35,798 nt of DNA from Paraburkholderia elongata (GTDB lineage Bacteria; Pseudomonadota; Gammaproteobacteria; Burkholderiales; Burkholderiaceae). Each line of letters begins with the position of its first letter. Within the stretch, counting starts at the first letter, position 1. Of this stretch, positions 1-7,789 are shown piece after piece. The translations under genes and the position numbers were made by a program. The stretch lies in the NCBI RefSeq assembly GCF_013177735.1, contig NZ_WOEZ01000305.1, positions 1-35,798 on the forward strand, in the 5' to 3' direction. Below the pieces are notes generated by a model that saw nothing but the letters and a program-made list of their open reading frames with translations, searched no databases and was not told where the DNA came from.

Positions 1-303
1 TCACCGCCTGAAGACGAGATTGGTGATGGAAGGAAACTAGACGAAGCGGATTAGCTTGCTGATGGGCGAATTGGCACTGGCGAACGCCAGCGCGAACCCG
101 TGAAAAACAGGCGCGAACTCGTCACTCACGAGATTTATACATTGAATTCTTAATGACACTAAGACTCCGTTTCACCGACGATTTGCCGACAATAGCCCTA
201 CATGGCGAAAAGGTCGGCTTTATATAAATATATCGTTATCCTATTTAATTGTCAGATTGAAGCCGGCGATCGAGCCCATATAGAGATGCAACCGTATTGG
301 AAG
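1..303. other. Intergenic region at left edge, no gene supported
   Basis: No convincing coding region was found. Reading frame 1 is open from the edge to a TAG at 52-54 and frame 2 to a TAG at 38-40, so the tail of an upstream gene could lie here, but neither peptide is recognisable. CTCGT and ACGAG form a short inverted repeat around 118-132. Positions about 210-250 are markedly AT-rich (TATATAAATATAT-like), unlike the rest of the window. Confidence 0.4.
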
Positions 304-1323
304 TCAAGCACCCGCTGCAGCCCGAATCTGAGCCAGCAATGCTTCGCCCGACCATGATGGTCGCACGTCGCTTCTCTCGGCTTCCCGCACGAGCTCGCAT
401 AGCCGTTCGTTCACCGGCGCCGTCCGCCCGAGGCGTTGGGCGAGGCGCACGACTTCGCCGTTGATCCAGTCGATTTCCGTGGTGCGCCCCGCCGCCAGGT
501 CGTCGGACATCGACGAGCGCGCGAGCGGATCGATCGTCAGCATCGTACGGCCCAGCCGCTCAAATAACGTATCAGGTACGCCGAGGACACGCGGTATCCA
601 GGTGGCCGGAAGCGGCGTGACTCTTGCCGGCCGTATGTTGGCCCGCTTCAGAAGCACGAGTGCTTCTTTTTGCGCCATGCCGAGGCAGATCCGGTAGGCA
701 CGCTGCGAGAGTTCCTCCTTCAAAGGCCGGTTAGATAGCGCGTTGATTGCATTGTTGAGATTGAGCAGCAGCTTTGCCCACTGCACCGGCAACATGTCGG
801 CGTGCTGGGTTAGCGGGAGTCCCGCTTTCGTGAACGCGTCGACGAACGGCTGCAAGGCCGGCGCCTGCCGGATCTCCAGCTTGCCCGCCGAACCCTGATG
901 AAATGCGCCAGGGCCACGTTCGACGACATTGAATGGCACCATGCCCTCAAGCACCGTGTGATGCGGCAGCGCAGCGCGCAACACGTCCGCATTGCCAATG
1001 CCATTCTGGAAGCTGACCACGACCGCGCCGGGGCGAAGCACGTTCGCCAACTCTGCGGCGGCCGTAGGTGTCGCGGCAGACTTGACGGTCACCAGAACGA
1101 GGTCGGCTGCGGCGGCCGTCGCCGCGTCCGTCGATACGTCGGTCCGCTCCGGCGGCACATACCAGCGGCTATCGTCGTGCCGCGACAGCGTGATGCCTTG
1201 ACTGCGTAGCTGGTCGGCCATGCGCGCACGTCCGATAAAGCTGACCTCGCTGCCCCCGGCAAGAAGCCGTCCGCCGACATAGCAGCCAATCGAACCCGCG
1301 CCGTAGATACAGATCTTTGCCAT
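304..1323 (-). CDS. Ketopantoate reductase family protein (2-dehydropantoate 2-reductase-like)
   Basis: 339 residues, starting at the ATG read as MAKICIYGAGSIG; a TTG four codons upstream is possible but less likely. The N-terminal Rossmann fold carries GAGSIG for NADPH. The C-terminal helical domain has WAKLLLNLNNAINAL, whose Lys and Asn match the catalytic Lys/Asn region of the PanE/ApbA family, and TEIDWINGEVV, which holds the conserved Glu. The family reduces ketopantoate to pantoate in pantothenate synthesis, but many paralogues act on other 2-oxo acids. It lies about 120 bp downstream of a class II aldolase-like gene on the same strand, which favours a shared catabolic role over housekeeping pantothenate synthesis. 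Family is firm; substrate is unknown. Confidence 0.88.
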   Translation of the reverse strand: MAKICIYGAGSIGCYVGGRLLAGGSEVSFIGRARMADQLRSQGITLSRHDDSRWYVPPERTDVSTDAATAAAADLVLVTVKSAATPTAAAELANVLRPGAVVVSFQNGIGNADVLRAALPHHTVLEGMVPFNVVERGPGAFHQGSAGKLEIRQAPALQPFVDAFTKAGLPLTQHADMLPVQWAKLLLNLNNAINALSNRPLKEELSQRAYRICLGMAQKEALVLLKRANIRPARVTPLPATWIPRVLGVPDTLFERLGRTMLTIDPLARSSMSDDLAAGRTTEIDWINGEVVRLAQRLGRTAPVNERLCELVREAERSDVRPSWSGEALLAQIRAAAGA

Positions 1324-1446
1324 ACAGTTTCTCAAGTGACCTACCCAATTACATCCGCGATGCGTTGAATCCGCGAACGCGGCCCATGACGCTTAGGCCG
1401 TTCGCTCAGCATCGCATCGCATCGCGCATAGTGCTATCGGACAGCG

Positions 1447-2214
1447 CTAGTCAGCATAGCCGGGGTTACGGCGGTCGAGTCGACGGAGCAGCCCGGGCCA
1501 CACCAGCGCGCCCGGAGTGACGCCCCTCGTCGCCAGCCGGATTTGCTCCTTGATGCCGTCGAGAATCGGCTGCGCGATGGGAGTCAGCTTTCCGCCACCC
1601 GCCTGGGCACGCACCTGAATCATGCAGGCCGCTTCAAAGAAGTACATTGCGACGAAGGCGTCCGCCGGCATAGCGCCGACCGTCAGCAGGCCGTGGTTGC
1701 GCAGCATCAGGTAAGTGTTGCTTCCGAGGTCTTGAACGAGACGAGGCTTCTCGGCTTCATTGAGTGCGATGCCCTCGTAGTCGTGGTAGCCGAGCGACGC
1801 CAGCACACCGAGTGACTGTTGGGAGAGCGGCAGCAACCCCGCCTCCTGCGCCGACACGGCAACACCGTTGACCGAGTGAGTGTGCATCACGCACAGCGCG
1901 TCTTCGCGTGCCGCATGCACGGCGCTATGGATCGTGAAGCCGGCCGGATTGACGTCATACGGCGACTCGGAAACCTTGCGGCCGTCGAGGTCGATTTTGA
2001 CCAGCGACGACGCGGTGATCTCGTCGAACATCATTCCGTACGGGTTGATCAGGAAATGGTGTTCGGGGCCGGGCACGCGCGCCGAGATGTGGGTAAAAAC
2101 CAGGTCGTCCCATCCAAACAGCGCAGTGAGGCGGTACGCGGCCGCGAGATTGACTCGCGCGTCCCATTCGGCGGGTGATACGTCGTTCTTTAGACTGACA
2201 TCAGATGAGGCCAC
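1447..2214 (-). CDS. Class II aldolase/adducin family protein
   Basis: 255 residues. The GTG start read as VASSDVSLKND is chosen because AAGGAG lies seven bases upstream (2222-2227); longer in-frame starts have no such site. The metal-site histidines of the family are visible as MHTHS and RNHG, with THISAR near the N terminus. The position that holds the catalytic Glu in fuculose-1-phosphate aldolase appears non-acidic here (NPAGFTIHSAVHAA), as in many adducin-like members, so aldol cleavage should not be assumed. It is divergent from a Crp/Fnr regulator and probably precedes the PanE-like gene in one transcript. Cytosolic; substrate unknown. Confidence 0.87.
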   Translation of the reverse strand: MASSDVSLKNDVSPAEWDARVNLAAAYRLTALFGWDDLVFTHISARVPGPEHHFLINPYGMMFDEITASSLVKIDLDGRKVSESPYDVNPAGFTIHSAVHAAREDALCVMHTHSVNGVAVSAQEAGLLPLSQQSLGVLASLGYHDYEGIALNEAEKPRLVQDLGSNTYLMLRNHGLLTVGAMPADAFVAMYFFEAACMIQVRAQAGGGKLTPIAQPILDGIKEQIRLATRGVTPGALVWPGLLRRLDRRNPGYAD

Positions 2215-2294
2215 GTCGACACTCCTTATTCGATGATTCAAGCAATGGAATAACCTGGGACAACGCCCTGCGAAATCGCGCATTCGGTTCCGGC

Positions 2295-2311
2295 GACGCA
2301 GCGGGTGCGTC
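2295..2311. promoter_or_regulatory. Inverted repeat GACGCA-N5-TGCGTC, candidate operator
   Basis: A perfect 6+6 bp inverted repeat with a GCGGG spacer sits between the divergent aldolase-like gene and the Crp/Fnr regulator. It resembles neither the Crp (TGTGA-N6-TCACA) nor the Fnr (TTGAT-N4-ATCAA) consensus. Its role as a binding site is inferred from position only. Confidence 0.35.
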
Positions 2312-2406
2312 AAAGGCCAAAGTCATTGCGTCGTCGGATGCGAGTCCACATGATGCGTGCGAACACGCCTAAAATCTGTCAGATACCCGACAAGTCGACG
2401 CGCCCA

Positions 2407-3111
2407 ATGGAATCCAGCCTGCACCGCTACCGGTCGCAACTCGAAACGACTCCATGGTTCCGGGGCCTGCCCGTCGAGTTGCAGGACTATCTGATCAGCC
2501 ATGCCAACCTGCTCACGCTGGAAAAGGGCCAATTCCTGTATCGGCGTGGCGAACAGTCTTATGGCCTGTACGCCGTGCTGGGCGGTGCACTCGCTATCGG
2601 CACAGTAGGGGTGGATGGGAAAGAGGCGTTGCTCGCGGTGCTTGGGCCGACTGCATGGGTGGGGGAAATCTCGCTGTTCGATGGGCTGCCACGTCCGAAT
2701 GACGCCACTGCAGTCAGCAGGACGCTTTTGCTGCACGTGCCCGAACCCGCGCTGCAAAGCCTGCTCGACTCTACGCCCCGCTATTGGCGCGATTTTGCGT
2801 TGTTGATGGCGCAAAGACTTCGGGTTTCGTTCGAGAACACCGAAGCGATGACGCTGTTGCCCGCGGCGCAGCGCGTGGCGAACCGTTTGCTGACGATCGC
2901 TGGAGGTTATGGCGGCCTCAACGCCACGCAGAGCAAGATAAGCCTTTCGCAAGACAGTCTCGCTTCAATGGTGTCCCTGTCGCGACAGACCACGAATCAA
3001 CTGCTCAAGAATCTGGAAAGCCAAGGCATATTGAGTCTGAGGTTCGGGGAAATCGTTATTCTGGATTTCGACCGGTTGCGGGCGGCTAGTCTTGGCGACT
3101 CGAATCCGTAG
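2407..3111 (+). CDS. Crp/Fnr family transcriptional regulator
   Basis: 234 residues from the ATG read as MESSLHRYRSQ. Upstream in-frame codons exist, but the added 34 residues are basic and unlike the family. An N-terminal cyclic-nucleotide-binding-like beta roll (about residues 15-130, including GGALAIGTVGVDGKEALLAVLGP and GEISLFDGLPR) is followed by a dimerisation helix and a C-terminal winged helix-turn-helix (SQDSLASMVSLSRQTTNQLL). There is no cysteine cluster of the Fnr Fe-S type at the N terminus. It is divergent from the aldolase/PanE-like pair and may regulate it. The effector is unknown. Confidence 0.88.
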   Translation: MESSLHRYRSQLETTPWFRGLPVELQDYLISHANLLTLEKGQFLYRRGEQSYGLYAVLGGALAIGTVGVDGKEALLAVLGPTAWVGEISLFDGLPRPNDATAVSRTLLLHVPEPALQSLLDSTPRYWRDFALLMAQRLRVSFENTEAMTLLPAAQRVANRLLTIAGGYGGLNATQSKISLSQDSLASMVSLSRQTTNQLLKNLESQGILSLRFGEIVILDFDRLRAASLGDSNP

Positions 3112-3156
3112 TCCTCGGGTTGTCGCGCTGCCGCCCTCAAGTACGCCGGGGAGCAA

Positions 3157-3175
3157 GCGGCGGTAAGCTCGCCGC
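3157..3175. terminator. Hairpin between convergent genes
   Basis: GCGGCG and CGCCGC form a 6 bp GC stem with a 7-base loop between the convergent Crp/Fnr gene and the small minus-strand gene, abutting the latter's stop codon. There is no strong T tract on either side, so termination in either direction is plausible but unproven. Confidence 0.35.
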
Positions 3176-3373
3176 CTAGCGGCGCCCGCTGCGGCCCCAC
3201 ACGTAACGCACCCAACGTTGCCATCTGCTGCGCTGCGGAGCGATGGCGTGGCGCGCTGCCTGCTCTTCGCGGTCGCGCTCGACGCTCTTCTGCACCTGTT
3301 CGTGGATCTGGCGCAGCGTCAAGCCACCTGGGCCTTTCAGTTTGTCGGGATCGGGATCGGAGTCGTCTTTCAT
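3176..3373 (-). CDS. Small hypothetical protein, charged, 65 aa
   Basis: Starts at the ATG read as MKDDSDPDPDKLKGPGGLT; a longer reading adds 20 N-terminal residues without a better ribosome site. The protein has an acidic N terminus, a middle amphipathic helix rich in Glu, Arg and Gln (TLRQIHEQVQKSVERDREEQ), and a basic Trp/Arg C terminus (RWQRWVRYVWGRSGRR). No signal peptide or membrane segment is visible. I do not recognise a named family, though the composition is that of a real small protein rather than a shadow frame. Function unknown. Confidence 0.6.
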   Translation of the reverse strand: MKDDSDPDPDKLKGPGGLTLRQIHEQVQKSVERDREEQAARHAIAPQRSRWQRWVRYVWGRSGRR

Positions 3374-3609
3374 GGCAATGGCCTGTTCCGAATGAGTCGA
3401 CTCGATCTTGATACAGATGGGCAGTCGCGGCAAGCACGCGGAAGCAGTCTACCGGCCGGCGTGTAGCCGGATAGACGGACAGTCCGTCAGAGCGGTGCGT
3501 GGCGGACACGGAAGCACTCAAGGATCAGCGTCGGGCTTTTACGTGAACCGCCGCCGAATCTGCAGGACTGGCACAATCTGGATGACCTTCGATTCGCTTG
3601 GGAATCCTC

Positions 3610-5448
3610 ATGCCTGACGCTGTTCCATCTTCACCGTCGTCGCCGCGTGCATCACGTATCGGCCCGCTGTTTGCCCTGTTTCCCTTCCTGCGCCCCTATG
3701 CCGGCCGCTGGGCGCTCGCGTTCCTCGCGCTGGTGACCTCGGCGGGCGCCACCCTGGCGTTGCCGGTGGCGTTCAAATATCTGATCGATCGTGGCTTCGC
3801 GGGGGGCGACCGGGCGCACATCGATCGTTATTTTCTCGCGCTATTCGTCGTCTCTCTGGTGCTGGCCAGCGCCACGGCGCTGCGCTTCTACCTCGTGTCA
3901 TGGCTGGGCGAGCGGGTCACGGCCGACTTGCGGCGTGCGGTCTACGACCACGTGCTGGGGATGAGTCCGCAGTTCTTCGAGACCACGCAGACCGGCGAGG
4001 TGCTGTCACGACTTACCGCCGACACCACCTTGATCCAGACGGTGGTGGGCACCAGCCTGTCGCTGGGATTGCGCAACTTCTTCCTGTTGACCGGTGGCGT
4101 GACGATGCTGGCGGTGACGAGCCCGGTGCTGTCCGGCTACATCATCGCGACGCTGGTGGTGGTGGTCGCGCCCATCGTGATCTTCGGCCGGCGCGTGCGA
4201 CGGCTCTCGCGTGCGAGCCAGGACAAGATCGCGAACACGAGCGCGCTGGCGGGCGAGGTGCTCAATGCCATGCCGACCGTGCAATCGTATACGCAGGAGC
4301 CCTTCGAGGCACGGCGCTTTGCCGGCGCGGTGGAGGCGGCCTTTGAGACGGCGCTCACGCGCATTCGCGCGCGCGCCTGGTTGACCGCCGTGGTGATCGT
4401 GCTGGTGTTCACCGCCATCGTGTTCGTGCTGTGGCTCGGGGCGCAGGCGGTGCTGGCCGGGCGGATGACGGCGGGCCAGTTGTCCCAGTTCATCCTCTAT
4501 GCGGTGTTCACGGCCGGCGCCGTGGGAGCCGTCGCCGAGGTGTGGGGCGATCTGCAGCGGGCTGCCGGCGCCACCGAACGTTTGCTGCAATTGCTGGCGG
4601 CGCGCTCGCCGGTGGTGCAGGCCGAGACCACGATCACGCTGCCTGCGCGAGGCGAGGGCATCCGCTTCGACAACGTCAGCTTCTCGTATCCATCGCGCCT
4701 TGGCATTGCCGCGCTCTCCGCACTTTCGCTCGATGTCCGTCCGGGCGAACATGTCGCCTTGGTCGGACCGTCCGGCGCGGGCAAGACTACGCTGTTCCAG
4801 CTGCTGCTGCGCTTTTACGATCCGCAGTCCGGCAGCATTCTGATCAACGGTGTGCCGACGCGTGACGTGCCGCTTGTCGAGTTGAGGAAGGAAATTGGGG
4901 TGGTGCTGCAGGAATCGGTGATCTTCTCAGGGAGCGTGCTGGACAACATCCGCTACGGCGCGCCGGATGCCACGCTCGCGCAAGTACAACGGGCTGCCGA
5001 CATGGCCGCGGCGGCCGGCTTTATCGAAGAACTGCCGCAAGGCTACGACACCTTTCTCGGCGAGCGCGGCGTGCGACTGTCTGGCGGACAGCGCCAGCGC
5101 ATTGCGATCGCTCGCGCGATCCTGAAGAATCCTCCCATCCTGCTGTTGGACGAAGCGACCAGCGCGCTCGATGCCGCCAGCGAACGGCTGGTGCAACAGG
5201 CGCTGGACAATGCCGCGCAGAACCGCACCACGCTGGTTATCGCGCACCGCCTCGCGACCGTACAACAGGCCGACCGCATTGTCGTGCTGGAACAAGGCCG
5301 CATCGTCGCGCAGGGCCGTCACGCCGAGCTTCTCCTGAGCTCGCCGCTCTATGCCCAACTTGCTTCCTTGCAGTTCGGCGAGCAGTTGGGGCAGTTGGGG
5401 CATATGGCGCAGCGAGGCGCTGTGAGCGATCCTATTGGGTCGGCGTGA
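3610..5448 (+). CDS. ABC half-exporter, fused TMD-NBD (MsbA/ABCB-like)
   Basis: 612 residues from the ATG read as MPDAVPSSP; a TTG four codons upstream is less likely. Six membrane segments fill about residues 20-310, with the intracellular-loop signature VTADLRRAVYDHVLGMSPQFFE. The ATPase domain carries Walker A (GPSGAGKTT), Q-loop (VLQESVIF), signature (LSGGQRQRI), Walker B (ILLLDEATSALD) and H-loop (IAHRLATV), all canonical. It should work as a homodimer in the inner membrane, exporting a lipid or hydrophobic compound. It stands alone, with no lpxK or waaA nearby, so it need not be the essential lipid A flippase. Family is sure; substrate unknown. Confidence 0.92.
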   Translation: MPDAVPSSPSSPRASRIGPLFALFPFLRPYAGRWALAFLALVTSAGATLALPVAFKYLIDRGFAGGDRAHIDRYFLALFVVSLVLASATALRFYLVSWLGERVTADLRRAVYDHVLGMSPQFFETTQTGEVLSRLTADTTLIQTVVGTSLSLGLRNFFLLTGGVTMLAVTSPVLSGYIIATLVVVVAPIVIFGRRVRRLSRASQDKIANTSALAGEVLNAMPTVQSYTQEPFEARRFAGAVEAAFETALTRIRARAWLTAVVIVLVFTAIVFVLWLGAQAVLAGRMTAGQLSQFILYAVFTAGAVGAVAEVWGDLQRAAGATERLLQLLAARSPVVQAETTITLPARGEGIRFDNVSFSYPSRLGIAALSALSLDVRPGEHVALVGPSGAGKTTLFQLLLRFYDPQSGSILINGVPTRDVPLVELRKEIGVVLQESVIFSGSVLDNIRYGAPDATLAQVQRAADMAAAAGFIEELPQGYDTFLGERGVRLSGGQRQRIAIARAILKNPPILLLDEATSALDAASERLVQQALDNAAQNRTTLVIAHRLATVQQADRIVVLEQGRIVAQGRHAELLLSSPLYAQLASLQFGEQLGQLGHMAQRGAVSDPIGSA

Positions 5449-5475
5449 AGAGGCGGTCCTGGTCGCAAACCTTGT

Positions 5476-5919
5476 TCATTTCGGCGGCGCCGGCACCAGT
5501 CCATACCTGGTCATGACACCGATCAGCTTCTCGCGGTCGGGCGGGCCGCCTGCATTGACGATTGCGCCGACGTCACGAAAATACTGAGCGCCAATGTCGG
5601 GCGTAAGGACGATCAACGCGCGGGCTGTGTCAGCGTGCGGATTGCTAAAGTGATGGACAGCTCCTCGTGGAGTGAACATCCAATCTCCTGGTGTCAGGTC
5701 CCGGACATTCCCATTCACCGAGTATCGAAGCATGCCCTCCAGGACATAAACGCATTCTTCGTTATTGGTGTGGCTGTGTGGCGGTGGAACCTGCGAGTCA
5801 GGGGGCACGGTCAACTCGAAAACACCCATGCCACCTGTTGCCGTTCCGTCGATCAGGTACTGAATGGTCAGTCGACCAACGCTGATGGGTTCGCCTGGCG
5901 CCGCGTCGTTGAGAGTCAT
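5476..5919 (-). CDS. Cupin domain protein
   Basis: 147 residues with the start supported by GAAGGAG seven bases upstream of the ATG. A single conserved beta-barrel shows cupin motif 1 (PPPHSHTNNEECVYVLEG, with the His-X-His and Glu metal ligands) and motif 2 (PGDWMFTPRGAVHHFSN, with the last His). The fold binds one divalent metal; small single-domain cupins include dioxygenases, isomerases and sensors. No signal peptide, so cytosolic. It is the last gene of the minus-strand arm of the copper block, 133 bp after the DUF305 gene, so a link to copper is possible but not shown. Confidence 0.85.
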   Translation of the reverse strand: MTLNDAAPGEPISVGRLTIQYLIDGTATGGMGVFELTVPPDSQVPPPHSHTNNEECVYVLEGMLRYSVNGNVRDLTPGDWMFTPRGAVHHFSNPHADTARALIVLTPDIGAQYFRDVGAIVNAGGPPDREKLIGVMTRYGLVPAPPK

Positions 5920-6052
5920 TTTTTAACTCCTTCAGATGAAGAATTTTTTTCAGTCCAGCGACCAAGGGAACCCAATGCAACTTGGATTATGCGCCTCCTG
6001 GGTCAGTCTGGAGGCCGAACAGATCGCATCATTGCGGCGAGGGTGCCCGTTG

Positions 6053-6451
6053 TCACTTCACACCGTGCTTCGCCTGCCAGCGCTGCATGAACGCGATCTC
6101 ATCGTGTTGCGCCTTGATGATGTTTCTGGCAAGGCGTTTCAATTCGGGATCTTTGCCGTATTTCAGTTGCACCTGCGCCATTTCGACCGCGCCTTGATGA
6201 TGCGGAATCATGTGGGACACGAAGTCTTTGTCGGCGTCGCCCGTGTAGGCAGGCGCGTCCATGGCCTGCATCATTTTCTCGTCGGCGTCCTTGAATGCCT
6301 GTGTCGATGCGCTCGCCCCGGCGTCTGCCGAACCGGACATGTCCATGCCGGGCATCGACGCGCCCTGCTGGGCGTAGACGGGTGTTGCCGTGACAGCAAA
6401 CGCAACGCCGCTAAAAAGGCAAAGGGCACGGAATGCGCGAAGGTGTTTCAT
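6053..6451 (-). CDS. Exported DUF305 protein, probable copper-binding
   Basis: 132 residues. A Sec signal peptide is evident (positive MKHLRAFR, hydrophobic core, cleavage near VYAQQ). The mature N terminus is Met-rich (SMPGMDMSG) and is followed by the DUF305 core: DFVSHMIPHHQGAVEMAQVQ and IIKAQHDEIAFMQRW, with paired His and Met residues suited to Cu(I). The family is a four-helix ferritin-like fold in periplasmic metal-handling proteins. It lies between the CopZ-like and cupin genes on the same strand, downstream of the CueR-type operator. Assignment is firm; the copper role is inferred. Confidence 0.88.
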   Translation of the reverse strand: MKHLRAFRALCLFSGVAFAVTATPVYAQQGASMPGMDMSGSADAGASASTQAFKDADEKMMQAMDAPAYTGDADKDFVSHMIPHHQGAVEMAQVQLKYGKDPELKRLARNIIKAQHDEIAFMQRWQAKHGVK

Positions 6452-6549
6452 GTTTGATTTTCCGTTGGGGAAAAAGTGATATCAGGCGACCATGATGCTG
6501 CGAACAGGGCGCCAGGTTTAATCGACAGACATAGCCTGATGCGATCTGT

Positions 6550-6747
6550 TTAGCCCTTGAGCGAAGGATGAAAGCCGGCCGCCTCGATTGCCTCGATGAC
6601 GCGTTCCGGCGGCAACGTCGATGCGATCTTCACGATTTTAACGGGGACATCGACGTCGAGCTTCGCCGCGGGGTCGAGGCCAGTCACTGCACGAGCAATG
6701 GCATTGGCGCATCCGCCGCATGACATATCCGGGATTTCGAATTCCAT
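6550..6747 (-). CDS. copZ: Heavy-metal-associated (HMA) domain copper chaperone, CopZ-like
   Basis: 65 residues, start fixed by GGAGG six bases before the ATG. The ferredoxin-like HMA domain fills the whole protein, with the metal loop MSCGGC (MxCxxC) at residues 8-13 and a C-terminal AIEAAGFHPSL typical of CopZ/Atx1 proteins. It should bind Cu(I) through the two cysteines in the cytosol and hand it to a P-type exporter, though none is encoded in this window. A CueR/MerR-type promoter lies directly upstream, which supports copper induction. The symbol is by similarity only. Confidence 0.85.
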   Translation of the reverse strand: MEFEIPDMSCGGCANAIARAVTGLDPAAKLDVDVPVKIVKIASTLPPERVIEAIEAAGFHPSLKG

Positions 6748-6777
6748 TTTTTACCTCCGATGAGAAATCAGAACTTA

Positions 6778-6808
6778 AGCCTGGACCTTCCCACGGCGGG
6801 AAGGTCAA
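6778..6808 (-). promoter_or_regulatory. CueR/MerR-type promoter-operator
   Basis: A perfect 9+9 bp inverted repeat (GACCTTCCC and GGGAAGGTC, 5-base spacer) occupies 6784-6806. Read on the minus strand, a -35 box TTGACC (6803-6808) and a -10-like CAGGCT (6778-6783) are separated by exactly 19 bp, the overlong spacing typical of MerR-family promoters. The CCTTCC/GGAAGG arms match the CueR box known from E. coli copA. It drives the copZ-like gene about 30 bp further on. No MerR-family gene is in the window. On the plus strand a weaker symmetric -35 (TGGACC, 6782-6787) and -10 (AAGCCT, 6807-6812) also lie 19 bp apart. Confidence 0.82.
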
Positions 6809-6928
6809 GCCTATATGCGCATGTTCATGCTGTGGCCAGCCGTAGCCCTATCGGTGGAAAAAATCGCTTCATGCCGGTTCGGTCCAGACCTTACAGTCTT
6901 CTTAGGCAGCGTGCTAGACTCCGTACCC

Positions 6929-7351
6929 ATGTCTTACTGGCGCAAACTCTTCCTCGTCGTGTTGCTCGCACTGAGCCTTCCGGTTCAGTCGTTCGCGGCC
7001 GTCTCCATGAAATGCGAGTCCTTGCAGGTCGGTGGGGAAGGGGTGTCCATGTTTCATGAGAATGCTGGCGAGGCGACTCACCAGCATGACCCCGCTGCGA
7101 CGATGGCCGATAGCGCCAATGACGACGCCGGTGCCCAAGTCCAGAACCACAGTCACCCGGGCGGCGCGCATCATGTGCACGCCTGCTCTGCGTGCGCGTC
7201 CTGCTGTTTCGGCGGTGGCTTGCCCGCCGCTCCGCTTGCGGCAATATCTGCTGACGCGGTCCATTTCGCTGTGCCCCTTCCTCCCACTGTCCGTGTCGCG
7301 TCATTTCTGACTGACGGCATCGAACGACCTCCCCGGATCTCTCTCGTCTAG
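6929..7351 (+). CDS. Exported Cys/His-rich protein (DUF2946/CzcI-like)
   Basis: 140 residues from the ATG read as MSYWRKLFLVVLLALSLP. The frame is open upstream, but the clear Sec signal peptide (cleavage near SFAAVS) fixes this start. The mature part has a His-rich stretch (HSHPGGAHHVHAC) leading into a cysteine cluster CSACASCC at about residues 86-93, and a Pro-rich tail. This pattern matches small periplasmic proteins encoded at the head of metal-efflux operons (CzcI/DUF2946 type), suggesting metal binding or sensing in the periplasm. It is the first gene of the plus-strand arm of the copper block. Family is likely, function inferred. Confidence 0.68.
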   Translation: MSYWRKLFLVVLLALSLPVQSFAAVSMKCESLQVGGEGVSMFHENAGEATHQHDPAATMADSANDDAGAQVQNHSHPGGAHHVHACSACASCCFGGGLPAAPLAAISADAVHFAVPLPPTVRVASFLTDGIERPPRISLV

Positions 7352-7444
7352 TTCCTTCGCAGCGTGATGCTGCGATGTTCAATTTCGCCTTGATGGCCGC
7401 ACGTTGTATGTCGGCCGTCCGGGTGGCATACGACGAGAAAATCA

Positions 7445-7789
7445 ATGCGAACGTTTATTGTGGCGCTGCTCGGCGCGACGGCAGTATTGCCGGCGCTCGT
7501 GCACGCCACGCCCGCACGTCCCGACCCGGCAGATGCAGCGGCATCGGTGCCAGCGGTCAATGTGCCGTCTGCCTTCGCGGACTATCGGCCATACCGGGAG
7601 CAGAAAGCGCCCAGCTGGCAAGCGCTCAATCGCGCGGTGGCGAGTCCATCCGGCGAGCCCGAGATGGACCACGGTCAAATGCACACAGGCGACGACGACA
7701 CCGGCCCCAACCACGGCTCAGACCATGGCTCCAACGACGGCTCCAACCACGGCGGCCACGGTGCCCATCACGAGGGGCCGGCAAAATGA
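7445..7789 (+). CDS. Exported His-rich repeat protein
   Basis: 114 residues. A Sec signal peptide (MRTFIVALLGATAVLPALVHA) precedes a Pro/Ala-rich segment and the sequence FADYRPYREQKAPSWQALN, then an acidic His-rich tail with the four-residue units NHGS, DHGS, NDGS and NHGG, ending HGGHGAHHEGPAK. The tail should bind copper, nickel or zinc in the periplasm. Its stop overlaps the start of the TolC-family gene (ATGA at 7786-7789), so the two are translationally coupled. No named family recognised; context suggests a metal buffer for the efflux/oxidase genes downstream. Confidence 0.75.
   Translation: MRTFIVALLGATAVLPALVHATPARPDPADAAASVPAVNVPSAFADYRPYREQKAPSWQALNRAVASPSGEPEMDHGQMHTGDDDTGPNHGSDHGSNDGSNHGGHGAHHEGPAK
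7707..7754 (+). repeat. Four tandem 12-bp units coding NHGS-type repeats
   Basis: Four in-phase 12-mers follow one another: CCAACCACGGCT, CAGACCATGGCT, CCAACGACGGCT and CCAACCACGGCG. Because the unit is a multiple of three, copy-number change would lengthen or shorten the His-rich tail without a frameshift. Confidence 0.75.

Noticed and set aside
1..54. Tail of an upstream gene in frame 1 or 2
   Set aside because: Too short to recognise, and two frames compete; no basis for a call.
4006..4752. Long His/Arg/Gln-rich minus-strand frame opposite the ABC exporter
   Set aside because: Typical antisense shadow of a high-GC gene; the plus-strand frame has full ABC motifs.
6481..6540. ATCAGGC/GCCTGAT inverted repeat between the DUF305 and copZ-like genes
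   Set aside because: Only 7 bp arms separated by 46 bases; likely chance.
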